Assembly: GCF_002776525.5 (NCBI RefSeq)
Contig: NC_045441.1
Coordinates: 124,565,610-124,629,609, forward strand
Length of the DNA stretch: 64,000 bases
Direction of reading: 5' to 3'
Source of the DNA: Piliocolobus tephrosceles
Taxonomy: Eukaryota; Chordata; Mammalia; Primates; Cercopithecidae
Part shown: positions 44,773-55,519 of the stretch, one piece after another
How the letters are laid out: each line of letters begins with the position of its first letter
Position numbering within the stretch: position 1 is the stretch's first letter
The notes under the pieces: model-generated
Databases searched by the model: none
Seen by the model: the letters and a program-made list of their open reading frames with translations, nothing else
What the model was told of the DNA's origin: nothing
Position numbers and translations under genes: made by a program

Positions 44773-46195
44773 AGTTTTTTGTTTCTGCAGATATAGACAA
44801 ACATATTCTAAAATTTACATGGAAAGGAGAAGTCCTAGGAGACCTAAAGCAGTTTTGTAAAAACAAAACAAAACAAAAAACAAGTAGAATTGTGCCTCCC
44901 AATATTAAGGACAACTATACAGCCACAGCAATTAAAACTGTGGTATTGATGAAGAAAGAGACATAAAGACTAATAGAACAGAACAGAAAATCCAGAAATG
45001 TGTCCACACAAATACGCCCAAATTATTTTTCGCAATGATGCACAGGCAATTCAATAAAAGAAGGACAGCCTTTCCAATAAATGCTGCTAGAGCAATTGGG
45101 ACTTCCATGGATGGGGAAGGGAAGGAGGAAGAAAAGCAGGAAGAGAAGGGGGAAGAGATATCAACCTAAACCTCCTACTTTATACAAAAACTAGATCCAA
45201 ATGTATCACACACTTAAACGTAAGACGTAAAAGTATAAAACCTTTAGGAAAAAACTTAGAGAAAATCTTCAGGAATTAGCACTAGGTAAAGAGTTCTTAT
45301 ACTTGACGCAAAAAGCACAATCCACAAAAGGAAGAACTGCTATACCGAACCTCATCAAAATTAAAAACTTTCGCTCTGTGAATAACCCAAACCAGGGAGA
45401 AAATACTAGCAAACCACGTATCTTACAAAGAACTAGTATCCAGAGTGTATAAAGGACTCACGAAAATCTCACGAATCACCACTAAAGAACTTACTCATGT
45501 AACTAAATACCACCTGTAGCCCAATAACTTAATAGAAAAATAAAAATAAAATGAAAGAGAAAAAATAAGATATCTAGAAAAGTCTCAAGATATTAAAACA
45601 AAATATCTAGCAGTAAAGATAACCAGTTCGAAAATGGACAAAAGACACAAACAGACATTTCACTGAAAAGGAATTACAAAAGGCCAATAAGCATATGAAA
45701 AGAAGTTGAACATCTTTAGCCATTAGGGAATGCAAGTAAACACCACAATAAAATATTACTACGGATCTCTCAGAATGACTACAATGAAAAAACTGGTAAC
45801 ACCCTATCTAGCTAGAATACAGAGAAACTGGACCATTCATTTAATGTTTATGAGAATGCAAAATTGTACTGACATACTGGAAAATACTTTACCAGTGTCT
45901 TTTAAAACTAAACACCTACTTACCAGATGACCCAGCAATTTTGCTCTTGGGCATTTATCTGACAGAAATAAAAACTTACATTCATATAAAACATGTACAC
46001 AAATGTTCATAACAGCTCTTTTAGTTGAGCCAGAAACTGAAAAGAATCAAAATGTCCTTCAGTGGGTAAATAGCTGAACTGTGGTATACACCACTGAATA
46101 CTACTCAGCAATAAAAAGGAACAAAGAGTTAATATACACAACACAGATGAACTCAGAAATTGTTCTTTTGGGGCACATAATAAGAATAGTCTAAT

Positions 46196-46481
46196 GAGGC
46201 TGTGTTACAGGCCAAAAAAACAAAACACTTTTTTTAAAGAAATGTTTATGAATCAATCCAAATCTAGTTCTAGACAGCCAACAGAAATCAGTCCTATCCT
46301 CAAAGCATAAAAGAAATGAAAAAGGTAAAGACTACTAAGATCCAGAAAATTAACAAGTGGTAAAATTTTTGTTTCAGTCTGTCAAGATTATGCTTCCATT
46401 AAGCATCCAAAAATGTGAACTTTTATGACTTTGCTTATTTTCTTACTTCCCCAAATTCCTATTATCTATAGTACCTCTATT
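46196..46481. other. Unassigned stretch
   Basis: About 285 bases after the L1M end; nothing recognised. Confidence 0.35.
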
Positions 46482-46792
46482 TTTTCTTTTTTTTCTTTTT
46501 TTGTTTTTTTGAGGCGGAGTCTCGCTCTGTCGCCCAGACTGGAGTGCAGTGGCCGGATCTCAGCTCACTGCAAGCTCCGCCTCCCGGGTTCCCGCCATTC
46601 TCCTGCCTCAGCCTCCCGAGTAGCTGGGACTACAGGCGCCCGCCACCTCGTCCGGCTAGTTTTTTGTATTGTTAGTAGAGACGGGGTTTCACCGTGTTAG
46701 CCAGGATGGTCTCGATTTCCTGACCTCGTGATCCGCCCGTCCCGGCCTCCCAAAGTGCTGGGATTACAGGCTTGAGCCACCGCGCCCGGCCA
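46482..46792 (-). repeat. Young AluY, Old World monkey type
   Basis: Antisense, CpG-rich. Read in sense it has 'ggctcaagcctg', 'ccgggacgggcgg', 'aactagccggacgaggtgg' and 'gagctgagatccggccac'. These are characteristic of cercopithecid AluY. The sense strand has 'ggcgggaacccgggaggcgg'. Confidence 0.96.
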
Positions 46793-46887
46793 ACAATCAT
46801 TTTTTAAAAAGTTTTAACTTGTTGGCCCAAACTTTTTTTTTAACTTCATGTATACTCTTCCTGTACATGTGCTTTTATATGATTTAA

Positions 46888-47178
46888 TTTTTGGAAACAG
46901 GGTCTCCCCTCTCACCCAGGCTAGAGTGGACTGATGCCATCACAGCTTACTGCAGCCTTAATCTCCCAGACTCAAGCAATCCTCCCACCTCAGCCTCCCA
47001 AGTAGTGGTGGTAGTACACACCACCACACCCAGATAAATTTTTTTTGTAAATTTTTTTGTGGAGATGCAGTATCCCTATGTTTCCCAGGCTTGTCTGGAA
47101 CTCCTGGGCTCAAGTGATCCTCCCACCTTGGCCCCAAAATGTGCTGGGATTACAGGTGTGAATCACCACACCAGGCCT
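46888..47178 (-). repeat. Alu (AluJ-like)
   Basis: Antisense: 'tttttggaaacagggtctcc' to 'caccacaccaggcc'. Diverged. Confidence 0.92.
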
Positions 47179-47410
47179 AATTTTCCATACCTAAGCAGGT
47201 ATGATGGACTCTTTTGAGTTGGTAAGAGCAATAAAAGTAATAGTTCTTCAGTAAAGATATTATTTCCAAATGCCTAACAAAGCCACTTTTGTGAGTATAT
47301 TGATAGTAGCAATACAGATTGCTACTATCTCATGGATTGTTTTCTTAAAAAAAAAAATCAGAATTGATATTAGATTGTGGATTACTTTTGAAATACACTT
47401 TGGAGCACAG

Positions 47411-47629
47411 AGGCCAGGCACACCTCTGTGCACAGACTCACGCCTGTGGACCCAGCATTTTGGGAGGCCGAGGCAGGTAGATCATGAGGTCAGGAGATCG
47501 AAACCATCCTGGCTAACACGGTGAAATCCCATCTCCACTAACAATACAAAAACAAAATTAGCTGGGCATGGTGGTGGGCACAGAGCAAGACTCCGAGACT
47601 CTGTCTCATAAAAAAAAAAAAAAAAAAAA
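47411..47629 (+). repeat. Alu with right-arm deletion
   Basis: Left arm and linker are present; after 'ggcatggtggtgggcacaga' it jumps to 'gcaagactccgagactctg', losing about 100 bases of the right arm. The first bases carry an odd insert 'cctctgtgcaca' (see findings). Confidence 0.9.
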
Positions 47630-47705
47630 CATTCATTAAACTCCACATAAATCTTGTTTTCAAAAGATTTCTTGAAATTACTATAAATAAAACCATACAC
47701 TTAAG

Positions 47706-47994
47706 TCTTTTTTGAGCTCTGCTGCCCAGGCTGGAGTACAGTGGCATGATCTCAACTCACTGCAACCTCCACCTCCCAGGTTCAAGCGATTCTCTTGCCT
47801 CAGCCTCCTGAGGCAAGAGAATTGTACCATTACAGGCACGTGCCACCACACCCAACTAAATTCTGTATTTTTAGTAGAGAAGGGGTTTCACCATGTTCGC
47901 CAGGCTGGTCTTGAACTCCTGACCTCAAGTGATCCACCTGCCTCGGTCTCCCAAAGTGCTAGGATTATAGGTGTGAGCCACTGTGCACAGTCTA
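47706..47994 (-). repeat. Alu with a local fold-back mutation
   Basis: Antisense: 'cttttttgagctctgctgcc' to 'ccactgtgcacag'. Between 47809 and 47828 the expected 'agtagctggg' is replaced by an inverted copy of the preceding bases (see findings). Confidence 0.94.
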
Positions 47995-48609
47995 AACTGA
48001 AATCTTTGATGAAGAAAAGCCAATAGTGGCTGTTAGAGTCTAAGTTTATAAAAATGTACAAAATGTGTGCCAGCGGAATGAGTTAGTGCAGGTGTTTTAT
48101 TTGCTGAGTTTTATGTTAAAGTAGACAAAAATCTCTTTCTTCACATATAACTTTTTCAATCCACTTTTTTACCTGATAAAATTTGCCTTTATTTAAAATT
48201 TTAAAATTACGTTATAATGGAAGAATTATAAAATGTATTATTATTAACAGTCCTAATATTAAGAAGGAAAATAAATAAAAGATAAACTCTGATACTCGTA
48301 ATTTCAAATTCCCTTTTCAACAATTCTCCCAAGCAATGCAGAGAAAGAATAAGCTATGCTTGTGTAGTACTACCATGGGTAAGGTATGGCAAAAGTCAAG
48401 GGTTTTTAAAAAAAAGGAAAAAGAAAACTCAAGACTTGAGAAAGTTAGTACTAAGAAGGATAAAAATATAAAAGTTGTTCCTTCAGGAAAAAACAAATTA
48501 TTTTATAATACATAATACCAAAATCATATTTTAGTGAATATGTAACAGATCATTAATTGAGTTAAAAACAACTTCAGAAGTTTTATGGCAAAAGAGAAAG
48601 TTTAAGACA
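47995..48609. other. Unassigned AT-rich stretch
   Basis: About 615 bases with no recognisable repeat or gene. Confidence 0.35.
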
Positions 48610-49235
48610 GCACTATCGAAGAGAAATATAATATAAATCACATATATGTTTATGTTTTCCACTAGCCATATTCAGAAAAAAATAAGAAACAAGTAAAATT
48701 AATTTTATTTAACCTATCAGCTCAACATGTAATCTATATTTAAAAAATTACTAATGAGAAATTTTATACATTTTATAAAATTTTGTTACTAAGGATTCTA
48801 ACTCTAGTGTGTATTTTATACTTAGCACAATCTCAATTCAGACTAGTCACATTTCTTTTTTTCTTTCTTTTTTTTTTTTTTTTGAGACAGTCTCACTCTG
48901 TCCCCCAGGCTGGGGTGCAAGGGCGTGATCTCAGCTCACTGTAACCTCCGCTTCCCAGGCTCAAGCAATTCTCCTGCCTCAGCCTCCCGAGTAGCTGGGA
49001 TTACAAGTGCCTGCCACCACACCCGGCTAATTTTTGTATTTTCAGTAGAGATAAGGTTTCTCCATGTTGGCCAGGCTGGTCTTGAACTCCTGACCTCATG
49101 TGATCTGCCCGCCTCACCCTCCAAAAGTGCTAGGATTATAGGCATGAGCCACCACACCTGGCCGACTAGCCACATTTCATGTGCTCAGTAGCCCCATATG
49201 GCTAATGGGTACCATATTGGACAACAAAGGTCCAA
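48610..49235 (-). mobile_element. hAT-Charlie-type nonautonomous element, split by an Alu
   Basis: 'gcactatcgaagagaaatata', 'ttccactagccatattcag', 'tcaacatgtaatctatattt', 'aatctcaattcagactagtc', then after the Alu 'catttcatgtgctcagtag', 'ccccatatggctaatggg' and 'accatattggacaaca'. This is a common mammalian hAT MITE pattern; family name not asserted, and strand is a convention guess. Confidence 0.65.
48856..49163 (-). repeat. Alu (AluS-like) in hAT element
   Basis: Antisense dimer. GACTAGTCACATTTC (48841-48855) and GACTAGCCACATTTC (49164-49178) form a TSD with one mismatch. Confidence 0.96.
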
Positions 49236-50289
49236 GAAACAGCTTGAGAAAACATATCTACCTTTAGACCAAGAGATTATTATAATCTAAAAGAATGTAA
49301 AATCAATAACAACATATATACCATGCCATAACACTGATATGATTGTTGATCCCACTACATGAGCCTCTCTGAAAGAGAATCAAAGGAAAACTGATTAAAG
49401 TACATTTGCCTCTAGAGAAAAGAATGTAAACAGATAAAAGAAATGAACTGTGAAGTTCTTTTTATGCCAACCAATCTCCAAGGTTCTTTATATACAGTGT
49501 AATATATAACTCCTCTAGAAATCATTAGCATTGTTAGTTTATGACAAGTACCTTCAAAGTACTCAATAAAAGTATCTTTCATTTTCTTCAAAATTTCACA
49601 CATGATTTCTTCATTACATATTGGTATCAATTTCCCTTTTACTATCACGTTCAGTATCATTCTGTTGAAACAGTATTAACAAAAATAAAACCAACTCACA
49701 TAGAAAGCGTAAGAATGGGTTTCAGGATTTCTGAAAGGTTTCGAGTATAAAATACTAATTCAAATAAAGCCAAAAGTCCTAAGAAATACAATATTTCCAT
49801 CTGGGAGTATGGGAAACAGGGCAAATGTAGACACAGGACACTAATCTTGGCAGGGGCTGGAGGAAAACAAGCGTGTTGCTAAAGGAGGTAATAATGAAGT
49901 AACAACAGACCTCTTCAAAAAGGATGATCCAGTATTCCATTCAAAGAAACTTTCAGGAATAGCAACCAATTCAGGCCCTCCCTTTCTAATTTCCTCAGGA
50001 ATAAAGATGTCTTTTTGTGCACATGGTGGAAAAGACAAGGGTTAGTGAGGAGAAAAGAGGTAAGCTGTGAACCATCTCTGACAACTCCTTCTGCACGCAT
50101 ACAAACAAGCATCCTCAAAGCCTGCCTTAAAATGTGCCTTCAGGGCTGACATGATTTAGTAAAATACCATTGGCTAGAACAACCTCTAATCTTATCAACT
50201 CATGAAACTTCTTAAATGTAGTACAAAATCTCTTGCCATCTGACTTAAATTTTCAAAGGATCTTTTTGACTGCTATGTTAATAACAGAC
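49236..50289. other. 1-kb repeat-poor stretch
   Basis: Complex sequence with no Alu or L1. Overlapping short ORFs on both strands (49412-50118) have no motif or consistent codon pattern. It could be unique DNA. Confidence 0.4.
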
Positions 50290-51967
50290 TACAGAAGGCA
50301 AGGGTAGAAGCAGGAAAACCTGTTAAAAGGCTGCTGCCATTACCCAGCAAGAGATGATGGTGGCTGTGGAGACATTGAAAACTGGTTGAATTCTGGATAT
50401 GTTTTAAAGTTAGAGCCAACAACTTCCTGAAGGAATGAATGTAGGATAAGAGGATAAGACAGCAAAAGAGTCAAGAATGACTCCAAGGTTTCTGGCCTGA
50501 GCAACTGGAAAGCTGCCAAGAACTGAGATAAGGAAGCCTATGTGGACAGAGTAGGTATGAGAGAGCAGGTTTGGGAGGGAAAAGCAAGAATTCCATTTTG
50601 GACATGTTGAGTGTGAGATGTTTAAGAGCCATTCGAGTGGAGATATTACATAGGCAACTGGATATAAAAATATGGAGTTATGGAGAGAGATGTGGGCTGA
50701 AAAAATTCATCTGAGAGAAAATATTCAAAGTCACCAAACCAAGGGAAGTTACTAAGGGAGTGAGCATACATACAGAAGATAACCAAGGAGTGTGCCTTGG
50801 GATATTCCAGTGTTCAGAGGTAGGCAAAAAGGAAAATCTAAGGAAGACTAAGGAGGAACACCCAATGAATTTTGAGGAAAACCAAGTAAACGTAGTAGCC
50901 TAAAAGGCAAGTTAAACAAGTACATCAAAGACAAGGAGAAAATAATTTTGTCAAACGTAGATCATCACCCAAGATAAAGACAGAACTGACTACTAAATTT
51001 AACAATGTCATTTGTTGGAAGACCTTAACAAAAGCAATCTTAGCACAGTGGTAGGGGCAAAGCCTGATTAGAACAGGCTTAAGAGAGAACATGAGAAAGA
51101 AATTAGAAAAAGTACATTTAGACAATGCTTTAAGGGGTTCTACAGTAAGAGAGCAAGAAAGAGCAACTGAGGGAAGATATTTTTATGATGAAAAAAGTAA
51201 CAGCATGCTTGTATATTGATGGGAATTATCCAGAAGTGACGAATTAATGATTTACAGAGAGAAGGGAGAATGACTAGGGCAATGTTCAGAGTAAATATAA
51301 AAGGATGGGGGACCTAATGCATTCATCAGAGGACCTGGGACTATATAGAAACATAGAGAGTAAATCTATAATAACACAAAGACAGCAGCAAAGTCTGTGA
51401 GTACAGATGTAGTCAATACATACATGTGTTGGCAGGAGTCTGTAAGTTTTCTTCTGACTGCTTGCATCTTACGATGAAGTAGAAATCAGGTCCATCAACT
51501 GAGGGTGAGTATGAGGAAAAGGGGTGGAAGTTTGAAGAGAAAAGCAAGGGAACAAACTAAGTCATCTACGAAAGGGGAGACAAAATGGACTAAGACAATA
51601 GAGTACAATTGCCAGACAATATTCAGGACAAGAAACCTGAGGTTTCTTACCATGAATTTAAAGTGAAAGCAGTTACCATAGTTGTATTTTTCTTCAGTCA
51701 CTTTGAGCTGCACAGATGTAGATATGAAGTACTCAGAGAGGTGATTTAACTAAGATTGAGGTTTTGCCAACTAATTATGAAGAGGCAAGAAAGGATCAAG
51801 TGAGTTGAGGGCATATGCAGTATGACTGGCAACTGAAGAAAGAAGAAAGGAAATCAAGGGGGCAAGGTACAGTGAAAAGGGAATACAATCAGTGTACGGA
51901 CAGTTTCAATGATGATAAAGCCCATTGTACCAGCTAGAATGGGCTGAAAAAACAGCAGTCAGAAAGA

Positions 51968-52027
51968 GCGCCACTGCACTCCAGCCTGGAAAACAGAGGA
52001 AGATCCTGTCTCTAAAATAAAGAAAAA
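51968..52027 (+). repeat. 60-base Alu tail fragment
   Basis: Only the last part of an Alu: 'gcgccactgcactccagcc' onward to 'aaaataaagaaaaa'. It differs at two bases from 55627-55686 (see findings). Confidence 0.88.
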
Positions 52028-52080
52028 ATGAAGAGGCTTCAAGTTATTGGTAATAACAAGGTATATGACACGACCATGAG

Positions 52081-52205
52081 GCCAGGTGTGGTGGCTCACA
52101 CTTGTAATCCCAGCACTTTGGGAGGCCAAGAAAGGAGGACTGTTTGGGGCCAGGAGTTTCAGACCAGACTTGGCAACACAGCAAGACCCCATCTTTACAA
52201 AACAT
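52081..52205 (+). repeat. Alu left-arm fragment
   Basis: 'ggccaggtgtggtggctcac' to 'ccccatctttacaaaac'; no right arm. Confidence 0.88.
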
Positions 52206-52578
52206 CTTTTTTAATGCATAAAAAAGAGATGACCGTGAAGTGCCTTAAATGGGCTAGAGAGTAAGATCATTAAAGAAGACATTTAGAAATTAAGAGGTCA
52301 CAGTATTAGAAGGACCATAGTGATATATATATTGAAATTACCAAGAATTAAAAGGGACTTAGTATTAGAAGAATGACAGTGAGCCAGGAGCTAAACTAGT
52401 CAAGAAAAGAGAAGGTGTAACCCAGTGTGCAGTAGGTGCCAGCAAACATGAGGGTTTACAGACAATATAACCTGTTAATAGACAAGTTTTAAAGAGAACA
52501 AGAGAATGGTAGACAACTGCCCCATCTCCCGGCTCCTCTTCACTCCTGTTCAATGGAGTAGGTCAGAGCAGGAAAATG

Positions 52579-52708
52579 GTTTGTTTGTTTGTTTTTAGAG
52601 ACAGGGTCTCACTATGTTGCCTAGGCTGGCCCTGAACTGGGCTCAGGGATCCTCCTGCCTCCACCTCTCAAGTAGCTGAGACTGCAGGTGTATACTACCA
52701 TCCCTGGC
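52579..52708 (-). repeat. Alu monomer-like fragment
   Basis: Antisense: 'gtttgtttgtttttagagac' to 'ctaccatccctggcc', about 130 bases. The flanks 'caggaaaatgg' and 'caggaaatgta' are a possible TSD. Confidence 0.82.
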
Positions 52709-53170
52709 CAGGAAATGTAGTTTCAAGTCTCCGTGCATAGGACTCCCCACTGATCCTTGATGGCATCATCAGAAAAAAATGAAATATTTAATTGCCAATG
52801 TATAAGAGAGTCACAGGGGAAGCAGCATCCTCAGCAAAATATGAAGTAGACAAAATGTTCAGAGAAAGAACAAACAAGGATACAGGAAATTTTGCTGATG
52901 ATAGACTGTGAATTCCACTGGGTTGCACAATGGCAAGATTTCAAGAGTTGAAGAGGATTGAAAAAAATAGTAAATACACCAAATCTTGTGGGGACATGAG
53001 TATCACCTGGGAGACTGATAGTAACTGACATAAAAAGGGAAAAGGGATAAAGAACATAATGAGATTAGTCCTGCTGGACTAATGCAAGTGGTGGTGTCAA
53101 AGCTATGAATATTGGAGGAAGGAATGTGGTATCTGAAGCTCCCTGCCAAAGGAAGACAACAGTTTGGGGA

Positions 53171-53608
53171 ATCATGCTCTTGGTCTCAGTACAAAGGGCC
53201 TCCCCTTAAACCTTAATAATGGTTTGTAAGGAAACTGCAATGCACTTGTAAGGTGCTATAGAATTTTTTTAAACTATTAAATAGTTTTAGATTAGAATAA
53301 TAATTTTAAATTAAATAGTTCTGGGTTAGAATAGTGCTTAGCATCTAATAAGCACTCACAAATAGGCTTTCATTAGCTAATCAAATGTAAAATACAAGTA
53401 TTGTCCCAAAAAAAAAGAGATTCATTTATAGATTCATTTCCTCAGCTATTAATAAATGGATATCCCAAGTGATTTCAGGAAAACCTGTACCAAGATAAAA
53501 TTCAGAAAACTCATTTGAGAAAAAGGAGGAAGCCTTTGAGAAGGTAAAGTCCTATATAGTGTCCATCAATCTGATAACTGGCTCTTCTCTAAAAAAGTAC
53601 CACCAGCG
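53171..53608. other. Unassigned stretch
   Basis: About 440 AT-rich bases; nothing recognised. Confidence 0.35.
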
Positions 53609-53900
53609 GCGGGGCGCAGAGGCTCACACCTGTAATCCCAGCACTTTGGGAGGCCAAGGCGGGCAGATCACCTGAGGTCAGGAGTTCAAGACCAGCCTGG
53701 CCAACATGGTGAAACCCCGTCTCTACTAAAAATACAAAAATTAGCCAGGCGTGGTAGTGTGCGACTGTAATCCCAGCTATTCGGGAGGCTAAGACAGGTG
53801 AATAGCTTGAACCTGGGAGGCAGAGGTTTCAGTGAGCCGAGATTGCACTACAGCCTGGGCAACAAGAGCGAAACTCTGTCTTTAAAAAAAAAAAAAAATA
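53609..53900 (+). repeat. Alu (AluS-like)
   Basis: Dimer: 'ggcggggcgcagaggctcac', linker, right arm with 'gattgcactacagcctggg' (short deletion), A tail. Confidence 0.94.
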
Positions 53901-53964
53901 CAAAGGACCATTAGCACTTTGAATGCTTTTCTCCATCCATCCCACTTCAATGGTAGATTAACTT

Positions 53965-54225
53965 ACTAATCCAACAAGCAAATATTGAGCACCTATTATG
54001 TGCCAAGTACTATTTCCAGAACCTGGAATACATCAGGAATCAAAACAAATATCCCTGCCCTAGTGGAAAGAGATCAACAACAAACAGTATATATATTAAT
54101 TATATGATATGTCAGAACATAAAGCGTTATAGAAAAAAGTGAAACAGTGCAAATATTAGAGGAAAGGGGCCTGAAATCCAAGTGTAAATAAATAGGGTAA
54201 GTAGATATCCAAAGTGTTCTCCAGT
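53965..54225 (-). repeat. L2 fragment
   Basis: 'ccaacaagcaaatattgagc', 'acctattatgtgccaagtac' and 'tatccctgccctagtggaaa' are reverse L2 3' text. Confidence 0.7.
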
Positions 54226-54354
54226 AACATCCACAGAAAAGGCCTTAAGACCTTTCCATTTAGTTCTTGCCACTACTTTGCATTAATTTTATTAAATTCT
54301 TTTTTCAATTTTTTTCTCTTCAAGCTACCAATTCTACTCTATTTTACTTCAGTA

Positions 54355-54560
54355 GTAGATAATACCTAACATTTACCAAACATTTACCACATAGCATTGT
54401 TCTAAGTGTTTTTAAAAGATTAAATAATTACATCCTCACAATAGATGTATGAAATAGGTGTTCCTTTTGCCTCCATTTTATAAGGCAGAAAACTGAGGCA
54501 CAAAAATATTAAGCAAAATTTCCCAAGATCACGTGGTTAGCAAGTAGCAGAGCCCTGGAG
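54355..54560 (-). repeat. MIR SINE
   Basis: 'taccacatagcattgttcta', 'attacatcctcacaataga', 'tccattttataaggcag', 'aaactgaggcacaa' and 'agcaagtagcagagccctgg' give an almost complete antisense MIR. Confidence 0.75.
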
Positions 54561-54593
54561 AAACATGTATAATACATATTCCCTACTATGAAA

Positions 54594-55110
54594 TTGAAGA
54601 CCAGCCTGGGCAACATAGCAAAACTCCATCTCCACAAAAATACAAAAAGTTGGCTCATGCCTATAATGCCAGCACTTTGGGAGGCCAAGTTAGGTGGATC
54701 ACCTGAGGTCAGGAGTTTGAGACCAGCCTGACCAACATGGTGAAACCCCGTCTCTACTAAAAATACATAAATTTGCTGGGTACGGTGGCACATATCTGTA
54801 GTCCCAGCTACTCAGGAGGCTGAGGCAGGAGAACTGCTTGAACCCAGGAGGCGGAGGCTGCTGTGAGCCAAGATTGCACCATTGCACTCCAGCCTGGAAA
54901 ATGGAGTGAGACTCTGTCTCAACAACAACAACAACAAAAAAATTAGCTGAACGGGTGGCATGGACCTATACTGCCAGCTACTTGGGAGGCTAAGGTGGGA
55001 GGATTACCTGAGCCCGGGAGGTCGAGGCTGTAGGGAGCCAAGATCTCACCACTGCACTCCAGCCTGGGTGACAGAGTGAGACCCTGTCTCAAAAAAAAAG
55101 AAAAGAAAGA
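54594..55110 (+). repeat. Outer Alu interrupted by a nested Alu
   Basis: The left part 54594-54651 ('gaccagcctgggcaacatag' to 'aaaaatacaaaaagt') and the right part 54941-55110 ('aaaaattagctgaacgg' onward) are the two sides of one Alu. It was split in its A-rich linker by 54652-54940. Its tail merges into the GGAA/GGGA tract. Confidence 0.88.
54652..54940 (+). repeat. Alu nested in an Alu linker
   Basis: 'tggctcatgcctataatgcc' (5'-shortened) to a tail of AAC repeats at 54921-54934. Confidence 0.92.
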
Positions 55111-55203
55111 AAGGCAGAAAAGACAGAAAGAGGAAGGAAGGAAGGAAGGAAGGGAGGGAGGGAGGGAGGGAGGGAGGGAGGGAGGGAGGGAGAAAGAAAA
55201 GAA
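55090..55203. repeat. Polypurine (GAAA/GGAA/GGGA)n tract
   Basis: An almost pure purine + strand for about 105 bases. It includes GGAA units (55129-55153) and about ten GGGA units (55151-55192), grown from an Alu tail. It fits G-quadruplex and triplex (H-DNA) rules. Confidence 0.95.
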
Positions 55204-55220
55204 ATTTAAGAACATTCAGG

Positions 55221-55509
55221 GCCGGGTGTGGTGGCTGACGCCTGTAATCCCAGCACTTTGGGAGGCCGAGGCAGGCGGATTACGAGGTCAGGAGATTGAG
55301 ACCATGGTGAAACCCCGTCTCTACTAAAAATACAATAAATTAGCCAGGTGCGGTGGCGGGTGCCTGTAGTCCCACTACTCAGGAGGCTGAGGCAGGAGAA
55401 TGGCGTGAACCCAGGAGGCGGAGTTTGAAGTGAGCCAAGATCGCGCCACTGCACTCCAGCCTGGGTGACAGAGTGAGACTCCATCTCAAAAAATAAAAAC
55501 AAAAAAAAA
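55221..55509 (+). repeat. AluY with 12-base left-arm deletion
   Basis: 'gattgagaccatggtgaaac' lacks the 12 bases normally reading 'tcctggctaaca'. AACATTCAGGG precedes and follows it as a TSD (right copy 55510-55520). Confidence 0.93.
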
Positions 55510-55519
55510 AACATTCAGG

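Larger units (their letters stand above)
42777..46195 (+). repeat. Long L1M ORF2/3'UTR relic, broken by Alus
   Basis: Colinear sense L1 pieces: 42777-42966 ('gtatgcaaggctggttccac', 'gatcatatcattgacag'), 43263-43337, 43626-43907 (RT core; 'ctatttgtagatgacatg' at 43785-43802 encodes L-F-V-D-D-M, the FADD-box region), 44180-44477, and 44773-46195 (ORF2 C-terminal part through 'gaaaatggacaaaagacac', 'gacccagcaattttgc', 'tactactcagcaataaaaag'). The frame is destroyed throughout. Four + Alus and one - Alu interrupt it. A purine-rich insert lies at 45111-45160, and a second L1-like 3' end sits at 45479-45552. Confidence 0.87.
50290..53170 (-). repeat. Long L2 LINE relic (ORF2 region)
   Basis: Reverse-strand L2. 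'gactccaaggtttctggcc' and 'tgagcaactggaaagctgcc' (about 50480-50516) are the complement of the L2 ORF2 motif 'ccagttgctcaggccaaaaa'. Then 'ttttggacatgttgagtgtg', 'gtgccttgggatattccag', 'gcaaagcctgattagaacag' and 'aacagcatgcttgtatattg' follow in expected order. It is about 2.9 kb with small Alu pieces inside (51968, 52081, 52579), long for an L2 copy. The YADD-box region near 50705-50730 is damaged. The portion right of about 52230 is less certain. Confidence 0.75.
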
